Shown piece by piece: positions 7,197-15,182 of a stretch of DNA of 51,249 nt. The DNA is from Saccharothrix obliqua (GTDB lineage Bacteria > Actinomycetota > Actinomycetes > Mycobacteriales > Pseudonocardiaceae): positions 1 to 51,249 of the forward strand of contig NZ_JAHXGQ010000021.1 of assembly GCF_019375475.1 (NCBI RefSeq), read 5' to 3'. Numbering within the stretch: the stretch's first letter is position 1; each line of letters opens with the position of its first letter. The position numbers and the translations under genes were made by a program. The notes beneath the pieces were generated by a model. The model was given only the letters and a program-made list of their open reading frames with translations. It ran no database searches and was not told the DNA's origin.

Positions 7197-7925
7197 ATGG
7201 CGCTCATGACCATGGACACCACCTGGGCGATGCAGGAACTGGACGGCTTTCTCACGCTCGCGGAACTCCAGCCGTACGCGGGGTTCATGGGCGCCGCCAA
7301 GGGCAACCGGGGCCGGCTCGAGGAGATCGTGGCGTCGGCGCAGGTGGTCGAGCAGATCCTGGACCGGGTCCTGCCGAACTGGCGCACGGAGGTGCCCGAC
7401 AGCCGGAACAAGTCGGTCAACCGCTGGTGCCAGCACATCGAAGCCGCCCAACGCGCGCGGACGGCCCTGCGTCGGCAGGACGAGATCCGGGAGAGGCTGG
7501 GCGACAACGCGCCTCAACTCGACGCCGCCCGCCTGCACCCCTGGATCTGGGAGGGAGCGCGTTCGCTCTGGCAGAGCGGCCACTACCGGGAGGCGGTGCA
7601 CGCGGCCTGCGTCAAGCTCAACGCCGAGACCCAGAACAAGGTCGACCGTCGCGACATCTCCGAGACCGACCTGTTCAACCAGGCGTTCAGCGTCGACCCG
7701 GCCCAGCCCGGCAAGCCGCGCCTGCGGGTCCTGCCCGACGACGGCTCCAAGACCTTCTCCAGCGTTCACCGCGGCGTGCGATGCTTCGCAGAAGGCTGCT
7801 ACGCGGCCATCCGCAACCCCGTCGCCCACACCAAGGGCGACCTCACCGAGGACCAGGCCCTCGAACAACTCGCCGCCCTGAGCGTCCTCGCACGCTGGGT
7901 CGACACAGCCACCCTCGAACGATGA
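7197..7925 (+). CDS. TIGR02391 (Ymh) family protein with HEPN motif
   Basis: The C-terminal half matches the TIGR02391/Hypoth_Ymh family: LHPWIWEGARSLWQSGHYREA, then LNAETQNKVD, then DLFNQAF, and RGVRCFAEGCYAAIRNPVAH. The last segment carries R206-N-P-V-A-H211, the RX4H signature of the HEPN superfamily, whose active members are often endoribonucleases in toxin or abortive-infection systems. The N-terminal 110 residues are helical and probably sense a ligand or partner. No obvious antitoxin or nucleotidyltransferase partner is adjacent. Start choice is uncertain among ATG 7197, 7206 and 7212. Family membership is well supported; nuclease activity is an inference. Confidence 0.8.
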   Translation: MALMTMDTTWAMQELDGFLTLAELQPYAGFMGAAKGNRGRLEEIVASAQVVEQILDRVLPNWRTEVPDSRNKSVNRWCQHIEAAQRARTALRRQDEIRERLGDNAPQLDAARLHPWIWEGARSLWQSGHYREAVHAACVKLNAETQNKVDRRDISETDLFNQAFSVDPAQPGKPRLRVLPDDGSKTFSSVHRGVRCFAEGCYAAIRNPVAHTKGDLTEDQALEQLAALSVLARWVDTATLER

Positions 7926-8189
7926 CCCGCCCTCCACGGGCACCGCGGGGCAGCGGCCGCGACCGCGACCGGTCGATCGCACGCGTGGCCCACCGTCATC
8001 CCCGTCGCGGGCGCACTTCGGCCTGCCACCAGGGGAAATACGCTCACGAGCGTCGGGTGGGCACGATCGTCATCGGCCCGGCCGAACACCGTTGACCGCT
8101 TACCGTGGGACGGGGACCGCCGGACGCCACCACCCTGCGTCACCGCGCGCGCCGGCCTTAGCGTCGACTCCGGTACCTGGCACAACGCC
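7926..8189. other. Gap after HEPN gene
   Basis: No gene is supported. The crossing frames are not coding-like. The region ends in the hairpin at 8190-8220. Confidence 0.4.
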
Positions 8190-8220
8190 AACGGGCGGCC
8201 CCGCGAGGGAGCCGCCCGTT
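8190..8220. terminator. 10-bp GC-rich hairpin
   Basis: AACGGGCGGC and GCCGCCCGTT pair perfectly around an 11-base loop. It lies 265 bp after the HEPN gene and about 130 bp before the next gene, consistent with a terminator that lacks a T-run. Confidence 0.5.
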
Positions 8221-8348
8221 GCCATCCGGACCCGCTGCAACGGGCCGGTCGGTCGCGTCTCCGGGTACCGGCGGGGCGGCCGGTGTCAACCGGTTCAGGA
8301 AGGTCCGGTCGCCCCGCGTTCACCGATCAACGATTCGAGGACGCGAGA

Positions 8349-8618
8349 ATGAGATTAGGTCGACCCCGCCGCCGCGGCACCTGTCGGTGCGCCGACGCGA
8401 CACCTGTGTGCGACGACCGGCAGGCTCCGATCGGTCGCGGCGAATCCCCAGGTCGGACGGTCCTCCGCCAGCTCGGCACGTGGCCGGGCACGCTGAGGTT
8501 GGTCCTGGTCCTGGTCGTCGTGGCGGGTCTGCTCGTCACGTTGATGCTGGTCGCCCCGGTTCGGCTGGACCTCGGGCCGGTCAGCATCGCCCCTGCCGGA
8601 CAGGCCCGGCAGGGCTAG
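8349..8618 (+). CDS. Small single-pass membrane protein, 89 aa
   Basis: An ATG follows a GAGGA ribosome binding site. The first half is basic and contains three cysteines (CRCADATPVC). A strongly hydrophobic segment (LVLVLVVVAGLLVTLMLVA) near residues 50-70 predicts one transmembrane helix, leaving a short Pro/Ala tail outside. The gene stands alone and is closed by a clear terminator at 8626. The function is unknown. Confidence 0.65.
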   Translation: MRLGRPRRRGTCRCADATPVCDDRQAPIGRGESPGRTVLRQLGTWPGTLRLVLVLVVVAGLLVTLMLVAPVRLDLGPVSIAPAGQARQG

Positions 8619-8625
8619 GTGGTGT

Positions 8626-8660
8626 GGCACCGGCGGTTGTCGCCGGTGCCGCGTAATTTT
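8626..8660 (+). terminator. Rho-independent terminator
   Basis: GGCACCGGCG and CGCCGGTGCC pair around a 5-base loop and are followed by GCGTAATTTT. It is placed 8 bp after the small membrane protein gene. Confidence 0.75.
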
Positions 8661-8789
8661 GGTCAACACTGAGGTAATCATGAGCATCACATTGTGCTGC
8701 GCGGGCGGCGGTTCCGGCCGGGGCGGTAGAGACGCGGCGGCTGGGACCGCGCGTGGCGGCCCCAGCCGGGGAACAGCAGGTCGGCGGTG

Positions 8790-10847
8790 CTACGTGGTCG
8801 CGCCGAGTCGGGCGAGCAGCGGACGGGGGTCGAGTCGACCGCCGGCCAGGCCCAGGTACAGCTCGGGCCGGGCGCTGCCCTGCGCGAGGACGGCGTGCAG
8901 GCGTTCGCCGGCGGGGACGTCGATCGGCCCGAGGTGCCCGTGGATCTGGGCGGCCAGGACGTCGGCCCACAGGTAGCTGTAGTAGGAGGCGTCGTAGCCG
9001 CCGACCAGCACGTGCCGGAAGGCGGGAAGCGGGTAGCGCAGCGGGGCGTCGACGGCGTCGAGGCCGACCTCGGCCAGGACCCGCTCGGCGAACGCGTCCA
9101 GCTCGTCGGCGCTGGGGATCTGGTCGGGGGTGAGGCTGTGCAGCTCCAGGTCGACCAGCGAGGCGGCGACGTCCTGGTGGAGCTGGAGCCCGCGGGCCGG
9201 GCCTGCGGCGCCCAGGCGGTCGGCGAGGGCGGCGGGGATGGTGTCGCGGGTGGTGTGGTGGCGGGCGTAGTCGAGCAGCACGTCGGGCTCCATTGCCCAG
9301 GTCTCGACCACCACGGACGGGACCTCGACGATGTCCCAGGGCAGGCGGGCGTGGCCGGCGTCGCCGGGGTAGTGGACGTTGGAGAGCATGGCGAGGGCGA
9401 CGTGGCCCATCTCGTGCCACACCTGCGCGGCCTGCGCCGGGGTCAGCAGCACGTCCCCGAACAGCGTCGAGTCGGGCTCGGGGAGGTTGAGGCTGAGGGC
9501 GACGACGGGGCGTCGGCGCAGCAGCCCGGACTGGGCGACGATCTCGGTGGTCCACGCGCCGGGGCGTTTGCCGGGGCGCCGGTAGGGGTCGACCAGGACC
9601 AGGCCCAGGTGCTGGTCGTCGCTGTCGACGGCTTCCCATACCCAGGCGTCGGGCACGTGCGCGGCGAGGTCGCTGCGCTCGCGGAACCACACGTCGAACA
9701 AGTCGCTGAGCACGTCGCGCACGCCGTGCAGGACGGTGTCGAACGAGAGGTGGTCGCGGGCGTCGACGCCGTGTGTGCCGTCGTCCTCGCCGGTGCGGAC
9801 TCGCTCGGCGAGGTGTGCCAGGCGTGGCCGATCCCACGCGGTGACCTGCCGGCCGCCGGTGGGCAGGGCGGCGTCGGCGTCGGCGACCAGGCGCACGGCG
9901 TGCGGGGCCAGCTCGTGCAGCAGCCGGCGCACCGCGTCGACCGATCCGGCGGTTTGGACTTCCTGCACGTAGTCGGCGTGGTGCCGGTAGCCGAGCAGGT
10001 CGGCTCGTTCGGCGCGCAACCGCAGCAGCTCCACCACCAGCTCGCGGGTGTCGTGTTCGTCGCCTCGGGAGCAGCGCGTGGTGGAGGCGGTGTGGACACG
10101 GCGGCGCAGCCCAGGGTCGGCCAGGTGCGCCAGCACCGGCTGGACAGTGGTGGCGGCCAGGGGCAGCAGCCACCCCGCCAGGCCGTGGTCGGCGGCGGCT
10201 CGGACGGCGCGGGCCAGCTCCGTGTCGTCCAGGCCCTCCAGTTCGGCGGGGTCGATGACGTGCACCGCGGCGGCGTCGAGCGCGCCCGCCAGGCGGGCCT
10301 CGATCTCGGCGCCCACCTCGTCGGCCCGGGTCGTCAGCTCCCGCAGCCGCTCCCGCGCGGCCGGGTCGCGGTGGGCGCCGTGGCGGCGGAACTGCCGGTG
10401 CACGCGGTCGAGCAGGCGGACGTCGTCGGGGTTCAGGCCCAGTTCGTCGCGGCGGCCGTGGACCTCGGCGACCCGGGCGGCCAGCGCGGGGTCGAGCCAG
10501 GCGGCGGTGTCGGCGTCGGCCAGCAGCGGCGACACCACCGCGTCGACCGCCCGGCGGGCGGGGGTGGCGGCGGTCTTGAACAGCACCGACCACACCTGGC
10601 GGGTCGTCCACAGCCGGTCGTGGGCCAGCTCGATGGCCACGATATCGGCCATCGACGGAGGTTCGGGGTTGTCGCGCACGGCGGCCAGTTCGGCGGCGCG
10701 GGCCTGGATGCCGGCGCGCACCGCGGGCTCGATGTGGTGGTCGGCGACCAGGTGCAGCGGCGGCCACCCGGACGGCCAGGCGGACGGCCAGGCGGACGGG
10801 TTCATCAACGGGTTGACGTGCTCGGGCGTGGTGGTGGACGTGTCCAC
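8790..10847 (-). CDS. M3-family metallopeptidase (oligopeptidase)
   Basis: The 685-residue product is a zinc oligopeptidase of the thimet oligopeptidase/peptidyl-dipeptidase family, expected to cut short peptides in the cytoplasm. The N-terminal two thirds are helical. The catalytic motif HEMGH lies near residue 477 and the third zinc ligand in WDIVEVPSVVVE about 25-30 residues later. The family's C-terminal substrate-binding region with ASYYSYLWADVLAAQ is intact, so the enzyme looks active. The GTG start has a GGAGG site at ideal spacing. It is unusual plasmid cargo. It is the last gene of a minus-strand run that begins with three or four small genes. Confidence 0.93.
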   Translation of the reverse strand: MDTSTTTPEHVNPLMNPSAWPSAWPSGWPPLHLVADHHIEPAVRAGIQARAAELAAVRDNPEPPSMADIVAIELAHDRLWTTRQVWSVLFKTAATPARRAVDAVVSPLLADADTAAWLDPALAARVAEVHGRRDELGLNPDDVRLLDRVHRQFRRHGAHRDPAARERLRELTTRADEVGAEIEARLAGALDAAAVHVIDPAELEGLDDTELARAVRAAADHGLAGWLLPLAATTVQPVLAHLADPGLRRRVHTASTTRCSRGDEHDTRELVVELLRLRAERADLLGYRHHADYVQEVQTAGSVDAVRRLLHELAPHAVRLVADADAALPTGGRQVTAWDRPRLAHLAERVRTGEDDGTHGVDARDHLSFDTVLHGVRDVLSDLFDVWFRERSDLAAHVPDAWVWEAVDSDDQHLGLVLVDPYRRPGKRPGAWTTEIVAQSGLLRRRPVVALSLNLPEPDSTLFGDVLLTPAQAAQVWHEMGHVALAMLSNVHYPGDAGHARLPWDIVEVPSVVVETWAMEPDVLLDYARHHTTRDTIPAALADRLGAAGPARGLQLHQDVAASLVDLELHSLTPDQIPSADELDAFAERVLAEVGLDAVDAPLRYPLPAFRHVLVGGYDASYYSYLWADVLAAQIHGHLGPIDVPAGERLHAVLAQGSARPELYLGLAGGRLDPRPLLARLGATT

Positions 10848-11016
10848 GGTGTCCTCCGGGGTCGGAGTCGTCGGTACGCCGGGTCGGCGAGACGGGCGAA
10901 GGTCAGCCTCGCCGCACGGCGCGGGGAAAGTGCGGGGCGAGCGCGGGGCAGGCGAGGGGCGCGGACCGCGGTGGTGGCATTGCGGTGGACGTCGACGGGC
11001 GGCCGGTGGGGGCCGG

Positions 11017-11235
11017 TCAGGCGCGATGGAGGGGCAGGACCGGGGCCAGGCCGTGGCGGGGAGGTTCCGGATGGTCGCAGTCGTGCAGGGCGAGCATGGC
11101 GTCGACGACGTTGAGCACGTCCTGCACGGGCTCGCTGTCGGGGTGCGCCAGGCGCAGGGCGGCCACCTGCTCGCGGATCTCGGTGATGCCGAAGGGCGCG
11201 TCGTCGCGGGGCCCGACCTCGATGGGGGTGTCCAC
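11017..11235 (-). CDS. Hypothetical small protein, 72 aa
   Basis: The GTG start follows GGAGG. The product is soluble, with an ITEIREQVAALRLAHPDSEP stretch that predicts one long helix and a Pro/His-rich tail (CDHPEPPRHGL). It sits 170 bp upstream of the M3 peptidase gene on the same strand and may be co-transcribed. No family was recognised. Confidence 0.6.
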   Translation of the reverse strand: MDTPIEVGPRDDAPFGITEIREQVAALRLAHPDSEPVQDVLNVVDAMLALHDCDHPEPPRHGLAPVLPLHRA

Positions 11236-11336
11236 GACGGGGCCTCCGGGATGCGACGACGGCTGGGGTGCCTCCCGATCATCCAGGACGCACCCCGCCG
11301 GGTGGTGGTGCGCGGCCGGGCCGGCGTGTCCGCCGG

Positions 11337-11540
11337 TCAGGCTTGGCGCAGTTCGTCCTCGAAGGCGTCGCTGAACTGCCTGGCCGTGTCGCGGCCGGCG
11401 GCCTGCTGGACGTCGCGGGTGATTTCGATGCCGAGGCGGCCGGCGTCGGAGACCGCGCGGGCCTTGTCGGCGCCGGTGGCGTTGCCAGCCCTGGTGAGCG
11501 CGGCGCGCAGTTCCGCAGCACCGGGACGGGAGGTGGTCAT
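11337..11540 (-). CDS. Hypothetical small helical protein, 67 aa
   Basis: The ATG is preceded by GGAG at good spacing. The product starts MTTSRPGAAELRAALTRAGN and ends DTARQFSDAFEDELRQA. It is almost entirely helical and Ala-rich, with no cysteines or membrane segment. It belongs to the run of small minus-strand genes ahead of the peptidase. The function is not recognised. Confidence 0.6.
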   Translation of the reverse strand: MTTSRPGAAELRAALTRAGNATGADKARAVSDAGRLGIEITRDVQQAAGRDTARQFSDAFEDELRQA

Positions 11541-11593
11541 CGTGTTCTCCGTTCGGGGGCGGCCCGCCCACACGGCCGGGCCGGTGGGCGGGG

Positions 11594-11710
11594 TTACTCG
11601 TAGAGGTCGCCGGACTCCTGGTCGGCGGTGATGCCGTCGGTGAGCGCGCGGCCCTCGGCCGCTTCGCCCGCGTCGGGCTGCTCGGGCCCGGTCACGCGGC
11701 CGGCGCTCAC
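11594..11710 (-). CDS. Very small acidic protein, 38 aa
   Basis: The GTG overlaps the stop of the upstream gene (GTGA), indicating translational coupling. Codon use is coding-like (GAC GCG GGC GAA GCG GCC). The product is acidic and disordered in character, with DGITADQESGDLYE at the end. The function is unknown. Confidence 0.5.
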   Translation of the reverse strand: MSAGRVTGPEQPDAGEAAEGRALTDGITADQESGDLYE

Positions 11711-11940
11711 CGCACGGTCCACTCGGCGTCGTCGGGCTCGGTGACCCAGTGGCGGGTCCCGCCGACCGTGTCCGGGTCGTGGACCTCGACCGACCCGCGC
11801 TGGAACTGCACGGCGGACCGCCCGGGCTGGTTGCCCATCGGACCGCCCTCGTGCACGCGGCGCACCATCCCGGTCCGCCCGCCGTCCGGGGTGGTCACCC
11901 GGTCCCCGGTGGTCAACTCCGTGGTTCTCCTGGTACCCAT
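11707..11940 (-). CDS. Small beta-rich protein, 77 aa
   Basis: The ATG follows AGGAG. The product MGTRRTTELTTGDRVTTPDG continues with GGRTGMVRRVHEGGP, RSAVQFQRGSVEVHD and WVTEPDDAEW, a pattern of short strands like small SH3-like or hypervariable-binding folds. It is coupled to the downstream 38-residue gene. Immediately upstream lies a cluster of three perfect hairpins (11965-12121), which would be in or before its leader. No family was recognised. Confidence 0.6.
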   Translation of the reverse strand: MGTRRTTELTTGDRVTTPDGGRTGMVRRVHEGGPMGNQPGRSAVQFQRGSVEVHDPDTVGGTRHWVTEPDDAEWTVR

Positions 11941-11964
11941 CTCCTGCTCCTCGTGAGGGGAGAA

Positions 11965-12004
11965 GGACCCCGCCCGATCCGGCCAAGGAAGCCGGGCGGG
12001 GTCC
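11965..12004. repeat. 12-bp perfect inverted repeat
   Basis: GGACCCCGCCCG and CGGGCGGGGTCC flank 16 bases. It is the first of three consecutive perfect hairpins in 160 bp. Confidence 0.65.
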
Positions 12005-12011
12005 ACCGACA

Positions 12012-12071
12012 ACCCAATCTAACTAGGGTTCAACCCCGAAAAACCAGGGTTGAACCCTAGTTAGATTGGGT
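12012..12071. repeat. 25-bp perfect inverted repeat
   Basis: Two perfect 25-base arms (12012-12036 and 12047-12071) flank a 10-base A-rich loop. The arms are much richer in A and T than the rest of the plasmid and contain CTAGGGTTCAACCC. It lies between two minus-strand genes, 72 bp upstream of the 77-residue protein. It could be a single-strand origin, a strong terminator or a protein-binding site. Confidence 0.75.
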
Positions 12072-12095
12072 GAAGCCGACCCCCGGACGCGCGAC

Positions 12096-12121
12096 GGCCC
12101 CGACCTGGACAGGTCGGGGCC
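12096..12121. terminator. 12-bp near-continuous hairpin
   Basis: GGCCCCGACCTG and CAGGTCGGGGCC are separated by only two bases. It is located 33 bp after the end of the minus-strand gene at 12155 and could terminate it. Confidence 0.55.
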
Positions 12122-12154
12122 GCGAGAGTGGAGATCGTCGCCGCGGGGAGCGGG

Positions 12155-12442
12155 TCAGGAGCCGGGGCCGGGGAAGACGCCGGCGGCGACCAGGCGCTCA
12201 CACCACGCCTCGACCAGCGACGGCGGCGGCGCGACCGTCTCACCGGCCAACAGAAGCCGCACCATCCCCTGGAGCGCGCGGGGCAGCGCGTCGGCCGCCA
12301 GCCGGGCCCGAGTCGGCGCGCCCTCGACCAGCGCCATCGCGGTCGCCGCCTGCTCCAACGTCACCTCCGCCGGGATGCGCGCGTCGTAGACCCACTGGCC
12401 GTCCTCGCGACGGCGCTTGGCCTGCGGACGCACGGTCGGCAT
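12155..12442 (-). CDS. Hypothetical protein, 95 aa
   Basis: The ATG follows GAGGGAG at good spacing; a GTG six bases earlier is an alternative. The product starts MPTVRPQAKRRREDGQWVYD and continues with a helical body (LEQAATAMALVEGAP, ALQGMVRLLLAGE). The basic N-terminus could bind DNA. The promoter region contains overlapping palindromic elements (CCGGATAATCCGG near 12476-12488). No family was recognised. Confidence 0.65.
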   Translation of the reverse strand: MPTVRPQAKRRREDGQWVYDARIPAEVTLEQAATAMALVEGAPTRARLAADALPRALQGMVRLLLAGETVAPPPSLVEAWCERLVAAGVFPGPGS

Positions 12443-12619
12443 CGACACTCCCTCAACCTGGAGATCGGGTTCGACCCGGATAATCCGGTATCCGACCCGC
12501 CTCAGGCAACCTAACGCCTCGACGGGCGCTGGGGACCGATGTCCACCTGACGACGCCCGGCGGGAAGGCGACGGCCGCGGCCCTCTTTGGAGAAGCAGCG
12601 GCCGTCGTCGCCGTGTCGG

Positions 12620-12877
12620 TCAGCGCTCTTGCTGGCTGGCGATGAAGCGGGCCCACTGTGCCCTGGGGAACGCCAGCACCTCGGCGGGCGTGTGATCGGG
12701 TTCGTGGGCCTTGGTGTCGCCTACCCCGATGTAGGTGCGGCCGTGGTGGTCGAGGACGGCGACCTCGACGCACTGGCCGGTGGAACTCCGGCTGCTCTTG
12801 CGCCATCGGGCTGCGGCGAAGTCGGCGGCAGTGGGGCTGCCGGTGGCGCCTTCGGGGTTGGGGTTGGCGGTACTCAC
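12620..12877 (-). CDS. DUF397 domain protein
   Basis: The 85-residue product has the hallmark ARWRKSSRSSTGQCVEVAVL and AEVLAFPRAQWARFI of DUF397. These proteins are nearly always encoded next to an XRE regulator with a DUF5753 domain, and the pair is thought to act as an antitoxin-like or developmental switch in actinomycetes. Its GTG overlaps the stop of that XRE gene (GTGA), so the two are translationally coupled. Confidence 0.92.
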   Translation of the reverse strand: MSTANPNPEGATGSPTAADFAAARWRKSSRSSTGQCVEVAVLDHHGRTYIGVGDTKAHEPDHTPAEVLAFPRAQWARFIASQQER

Positions 12878-13746
12878 TGCGACAGCTCCTTGATGACCTT
12901 GTGGATGGTGGCTGCCGTGTGGTCGGGTTTGTCGGCCCTGTCGGCGAGTTCGGCGAAGGTTTCGGTGTAGCGCTTGACCTCCTGGTACGTGTCGTACCAG
13001 GACGCGCGCAGCAGCCCCTCGTGGTAGACCACGCCCGGGTCGGCGAGTTGGGGGTCGTCGGGGAAGGCCATGACGGTGAACGGTCCGTGCAGGCCGGGAT
13101 GCGGTCCTGTGGAGTAGGGCAGCACCTGGATGGTGATGTTGGGGTGCCCCAGCAGCTCCTCCAGGCGCGATAGCTGGCTCCGCATCACGGCCGGGTCCGC
13201 GACCAGCAGACGCAACGCGCCTTCGCCGAGCACGACGTGCACCCGGGCGACGTCGAACACGGCCTGACGACGCATCCGCAGCGCGGTGCGGTCGTCGATC
13301 ACGACCTCGGGTTGGTCCGGGCTGAGCGCCCGGATGATCGCCCAGGCGTAGTCCTGGGTCTGGAGCAGCCCGGAGACCACGAACGGTTCCCAGATCAGCA
13401 GTTGCTCGGCACCCTGCTCCAGGCCGACGAACCGGCCGAAGTTGGCCGGACCGTACTGGTCGGGACTGCCTTGGTCCTCCCACCAGCCGGGGCGTTGGGC
13501 GATACCGACGCGCTGCCACAGCACCTCCAGCCGTCCCTCGGGCGCGCGGTAGAGGCTGGTGAGCTTCTCCAGGTCCTCGTAGGAGGGCAGCCGCTCCTCG
13601 GTCTCGAAGTGCCCGGCCTTGGACTTCGACCAGCCCAACTCCGTGCCGACCGTGGACAGTTTCAGCCCTCGGGCCGTTCGCAGCTGTTGCAGCTCCATCG
13701 CCACGCGGCGCCGACACAACGTCGGTGTCGCCGACTGCTCTCCCAC
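12874..13746 (-). CDS. XRE-family regulator with DUF5753 domain
   Basis: The 290-residue product opens with a helix-turn-helix (ELQQLRTARGLKLSTVGTELG, then WSKSKAGHFETEERLPS). The C-terminal DUF5753-type ligand or effector domain shows WEPFVVSGLLQTQDYAWAII, LRMRRQAVF, LRLLVADPAVMRSQL and HPGLHGPFTVMAF. The GTG at 13744-13746 has GGAAGG seven bases upstream. The coupled DUF397 gene follows. A perfect 10-bp inverted repeat with 10-bp spacing lies about 100 bp upstream and is the probable autoregulatory operator. Confidence 0.95.
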   Translation of the reverse strand: MGEQSATPTLCRRRVAMELQQLRTARGLKLSTVGTELGWSKSKAGHFETEERLPSYEDLEKLTSLYRAPEGRLEVLWQRVGIAQRPGWWEDQGSPDQYGPANFGRFVGLEQGAEQLLIWEPFVVSGLLQTQDYAWAIIRALSPDQPEVVIDDRTALRMRRQAVFDVARVHVVLGEGALRLLVADPAVMRSQLSRLEELLGHPNITIQVLPYSTGPHPGLHGPFTVMAFPDDPQLADPGVVYHEGLLRASWYDTYQEVKRYTETFAELADRADKPDHTAATIHKVIKELSQ

Positions 13747-13843
13747 CCTCACCCCTTCCGATAGCCAGGCAGCGCCGTTCCCGGGAGCCGACAGAGCAGA
13801 CGTCACTCCCAGTAGCACGACTCCACCCAAACGGGCGCGTACC

Positions 13844-13873
13844 TGTAGACACTCCCTAACTGTAGTGTCTACA
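13844..13873. promoter_or_regulatory. Probable operator of the XRE/DUF397 pair
   Basis: TGTAGACACT and its exact complement AGTGTCTACA are separated by 10 bp, placing half-sites two helical turns apart as expected for an XRE dimer. The remaining sequence to 14133 shows no convincing gene. Confidence 0.7.
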
Positions 13874-14133
13874 TACGCCGGACGGGATCGCCCGTACCGG
13901 CGCAGTTGGCCGGGACGGTCGACCTCGCGCGGCTCGTATGTCCGACCACACGTGCCGCTCATCCTCCCTCAGGGGCAGAGGGCGGCCGTCCCGGTCCCTG
14001 GGGAGCGCCCCCGGCTCGGGCTTCGGCCCGGTATTCGGTCAGCCGGGGTCGCGCAACGTGCTGGCGGCCCCGCTCCATCTCCCCCTGGGGCGGGGCCCGC
14101 CTCCACACCGACAACGGCTTGGAGGTGGTGGGG

Positions 14134-14256
14134 ATGTGGCAGGCAGTGGTCCACCACTGGCCCGCGCTCGCGCTCGCCCTCGCGGCGGGTGCCTGGGCCG
14201 TGCGGGACGCGGCCCGTTCCGTCCGTCCCTCCGAAGCGGATCGGAGGCGGTCATGA
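14134..14256 (+). CDS. Small membrane-like peptide, 40 aa
   Basis: The ATG follows GGAGG. The product MWQAVVHHWPALALALAAGA has one hydrophobic segment and a basic C-terminus (RDAARSVRPSEADRRRS). Its stop overlaps the start of the next gene (ATGA). It is the first of four coupled genes. Confidence 0.6.
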   Translation: MWQAVVHHWPALALALAAGAWAVRDAARSVRPSEADRRRS

Positions 14257-14516
14257 CCTTGCGTGAACGGTGGCGCGCCCGGCGGACCAAGGTGGCGTGC
14301 CGCGACGAGTACGGGTACCGGGGTGTGATCATCCCGGTACCGAGATCAGGCGGCTGTGGCGTCGAACTGCGAACCCCTCTGGGGGTGCTGATCCTGAGCC
14401 CCCTGGAAGTCGGCCGGTTGCGCGCCGGCCTCCAAGCGGCGCTGTTCGAGTCGGCCGAGCTGCTCGTCGCCGAGGAGGCCGCGGCGACGGCGTCCACCGA
14501 CGAGGTGACCCGGTGA
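14253..14516 (+). CDS. Conserved-looking hypothetical protein, 87 aa
   Basis: The start overlaps the previous stop (ATGA) and the stop overlaps the next start (GTGA). The product contains GCGVELRTPLGVLILSPLEV followed by GRLRAGLQAALFE, a short beta-sheet plus helix pattern seen in many small actinomycete proteins. No function is known. Confidence 0.7.
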   Translation: MTLRERWRARRTKVACRDEYGYRGVIIPVPRSGGCGVELRTPLGVLILSPLEVGRLRAGLQAALFESAELLVAEEAAATASTDEVTR

Positions 14517-14839
14517 ACGCGGCCGTGCCCCGGCCGAGACCGCACACCGGGCGCGACCGCACCATCCAACGGTTGGGCGCCCACGGTTTCCGACCCGCAC
14601 CGGTGTTCTGGAACGGCGGTGTGGCGCTCGGGTTGTTCCGGTGGCGCTCCGACGTGGTGGACAAGATCGTGGTGCCGACGTTCGGACCGTGCGCGTGGTT
14701 GCGCACCGAGGTGCTCCGCGTGCCGGAGGAACCGAGCCGGCTGCTGGGCGAGATGCTCGTGTGGCAACCCGGTCGGCTGGTCGACCTGGCGGGCCTGGCT
14801 CTCGCGCCGGTGCAGCGCGACGACGGGACGACGTCGTGA
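14513..14839 (+). CDS. Hypothetical protein, 108 aa
   Basis: The GTG start and the stop both overlap neighbours (GTGA at each end), so the gene lies in the middle of a translationally coupled set. The product has FWNGGVALGLFRWRSDVVDK and WLRTEVLRVPEEPSRLLGEM. It is mostly beta strand with a helical tail and has no membrane segment. The function is unknown. Confidence 0.65.
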   Translation: MNAAVPRPRPHTGRDRTIQRLGAHGFRPAPVFWNGGVALGLFRWRSDVVDKIVVPTFGPCAWLRTEVLRVPEEPSRLLGEMLVWQPGRLVDLAGLALAPVQRDDGTTS

Positions 14840-15048
14840 ACGGCGGGTTGGCGGAGTTCGACGAGATGCCCGCCGAGGAGCAGGCCGCAGCGCTGCTCAA
14901 GGCGCTGGAGGAGAACCCGGCCGCGGTGACCGCGATGTTGCAACAGCGGCTTGCCAAACCGGGCGTCATGCGTCCGGAGAGCAGCAGGTGGACGCACGGC
15001 TCGGGGTGGGACGTGAACCCCGAGCGCCGGCGCGGCCACCCAGTCTGA
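14836..15048 (+). CDS. Hypothetical small protein, 70 aa
   Basis: This is the last of the coupled set, starting at a GTG inside the previous stop (GTGA). The product is acidic at the front (LAEFDEMPAEEQAAALLKAL) and basic at the end (NPERRRGHPV). A strong terminator follows 51 bp after its stop. The function is unknown. Confidence 0.6.
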   Translation: MNGGLAEFDEMPAEEQAAALLKALEENPAAVTAMLQQRLAKPGVMRPESSRWTHGSGWDVNPERRRGHPV

Positions 15049-15099
15049 CCCGGAGGGTGTGGCAGCGCGACGCTCCCGCCGGACGCGCCCCCTCCTTTC

Positions 15100-15154
15100 G
15101 CGGCACCCGATTCCACCGACCCCCTCGGAATCGGGTGCCGCCCCCCCTTTTTTT
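15100..15154 (+). terminator. Strong Rho-independent terminator
   Basis: Perfect 15-bp arms (GCGGCACCCGATTCC and its complement) flank a 12-base loop and are followed by a C-run and seven T residues. It closes the four-gene coupled set and insulates the sigma-factor gene. Confidence 0.92.
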
Positions 15155-15182
15155 GCGGATCGAGTGGAGAGGTGTGGTCGTC

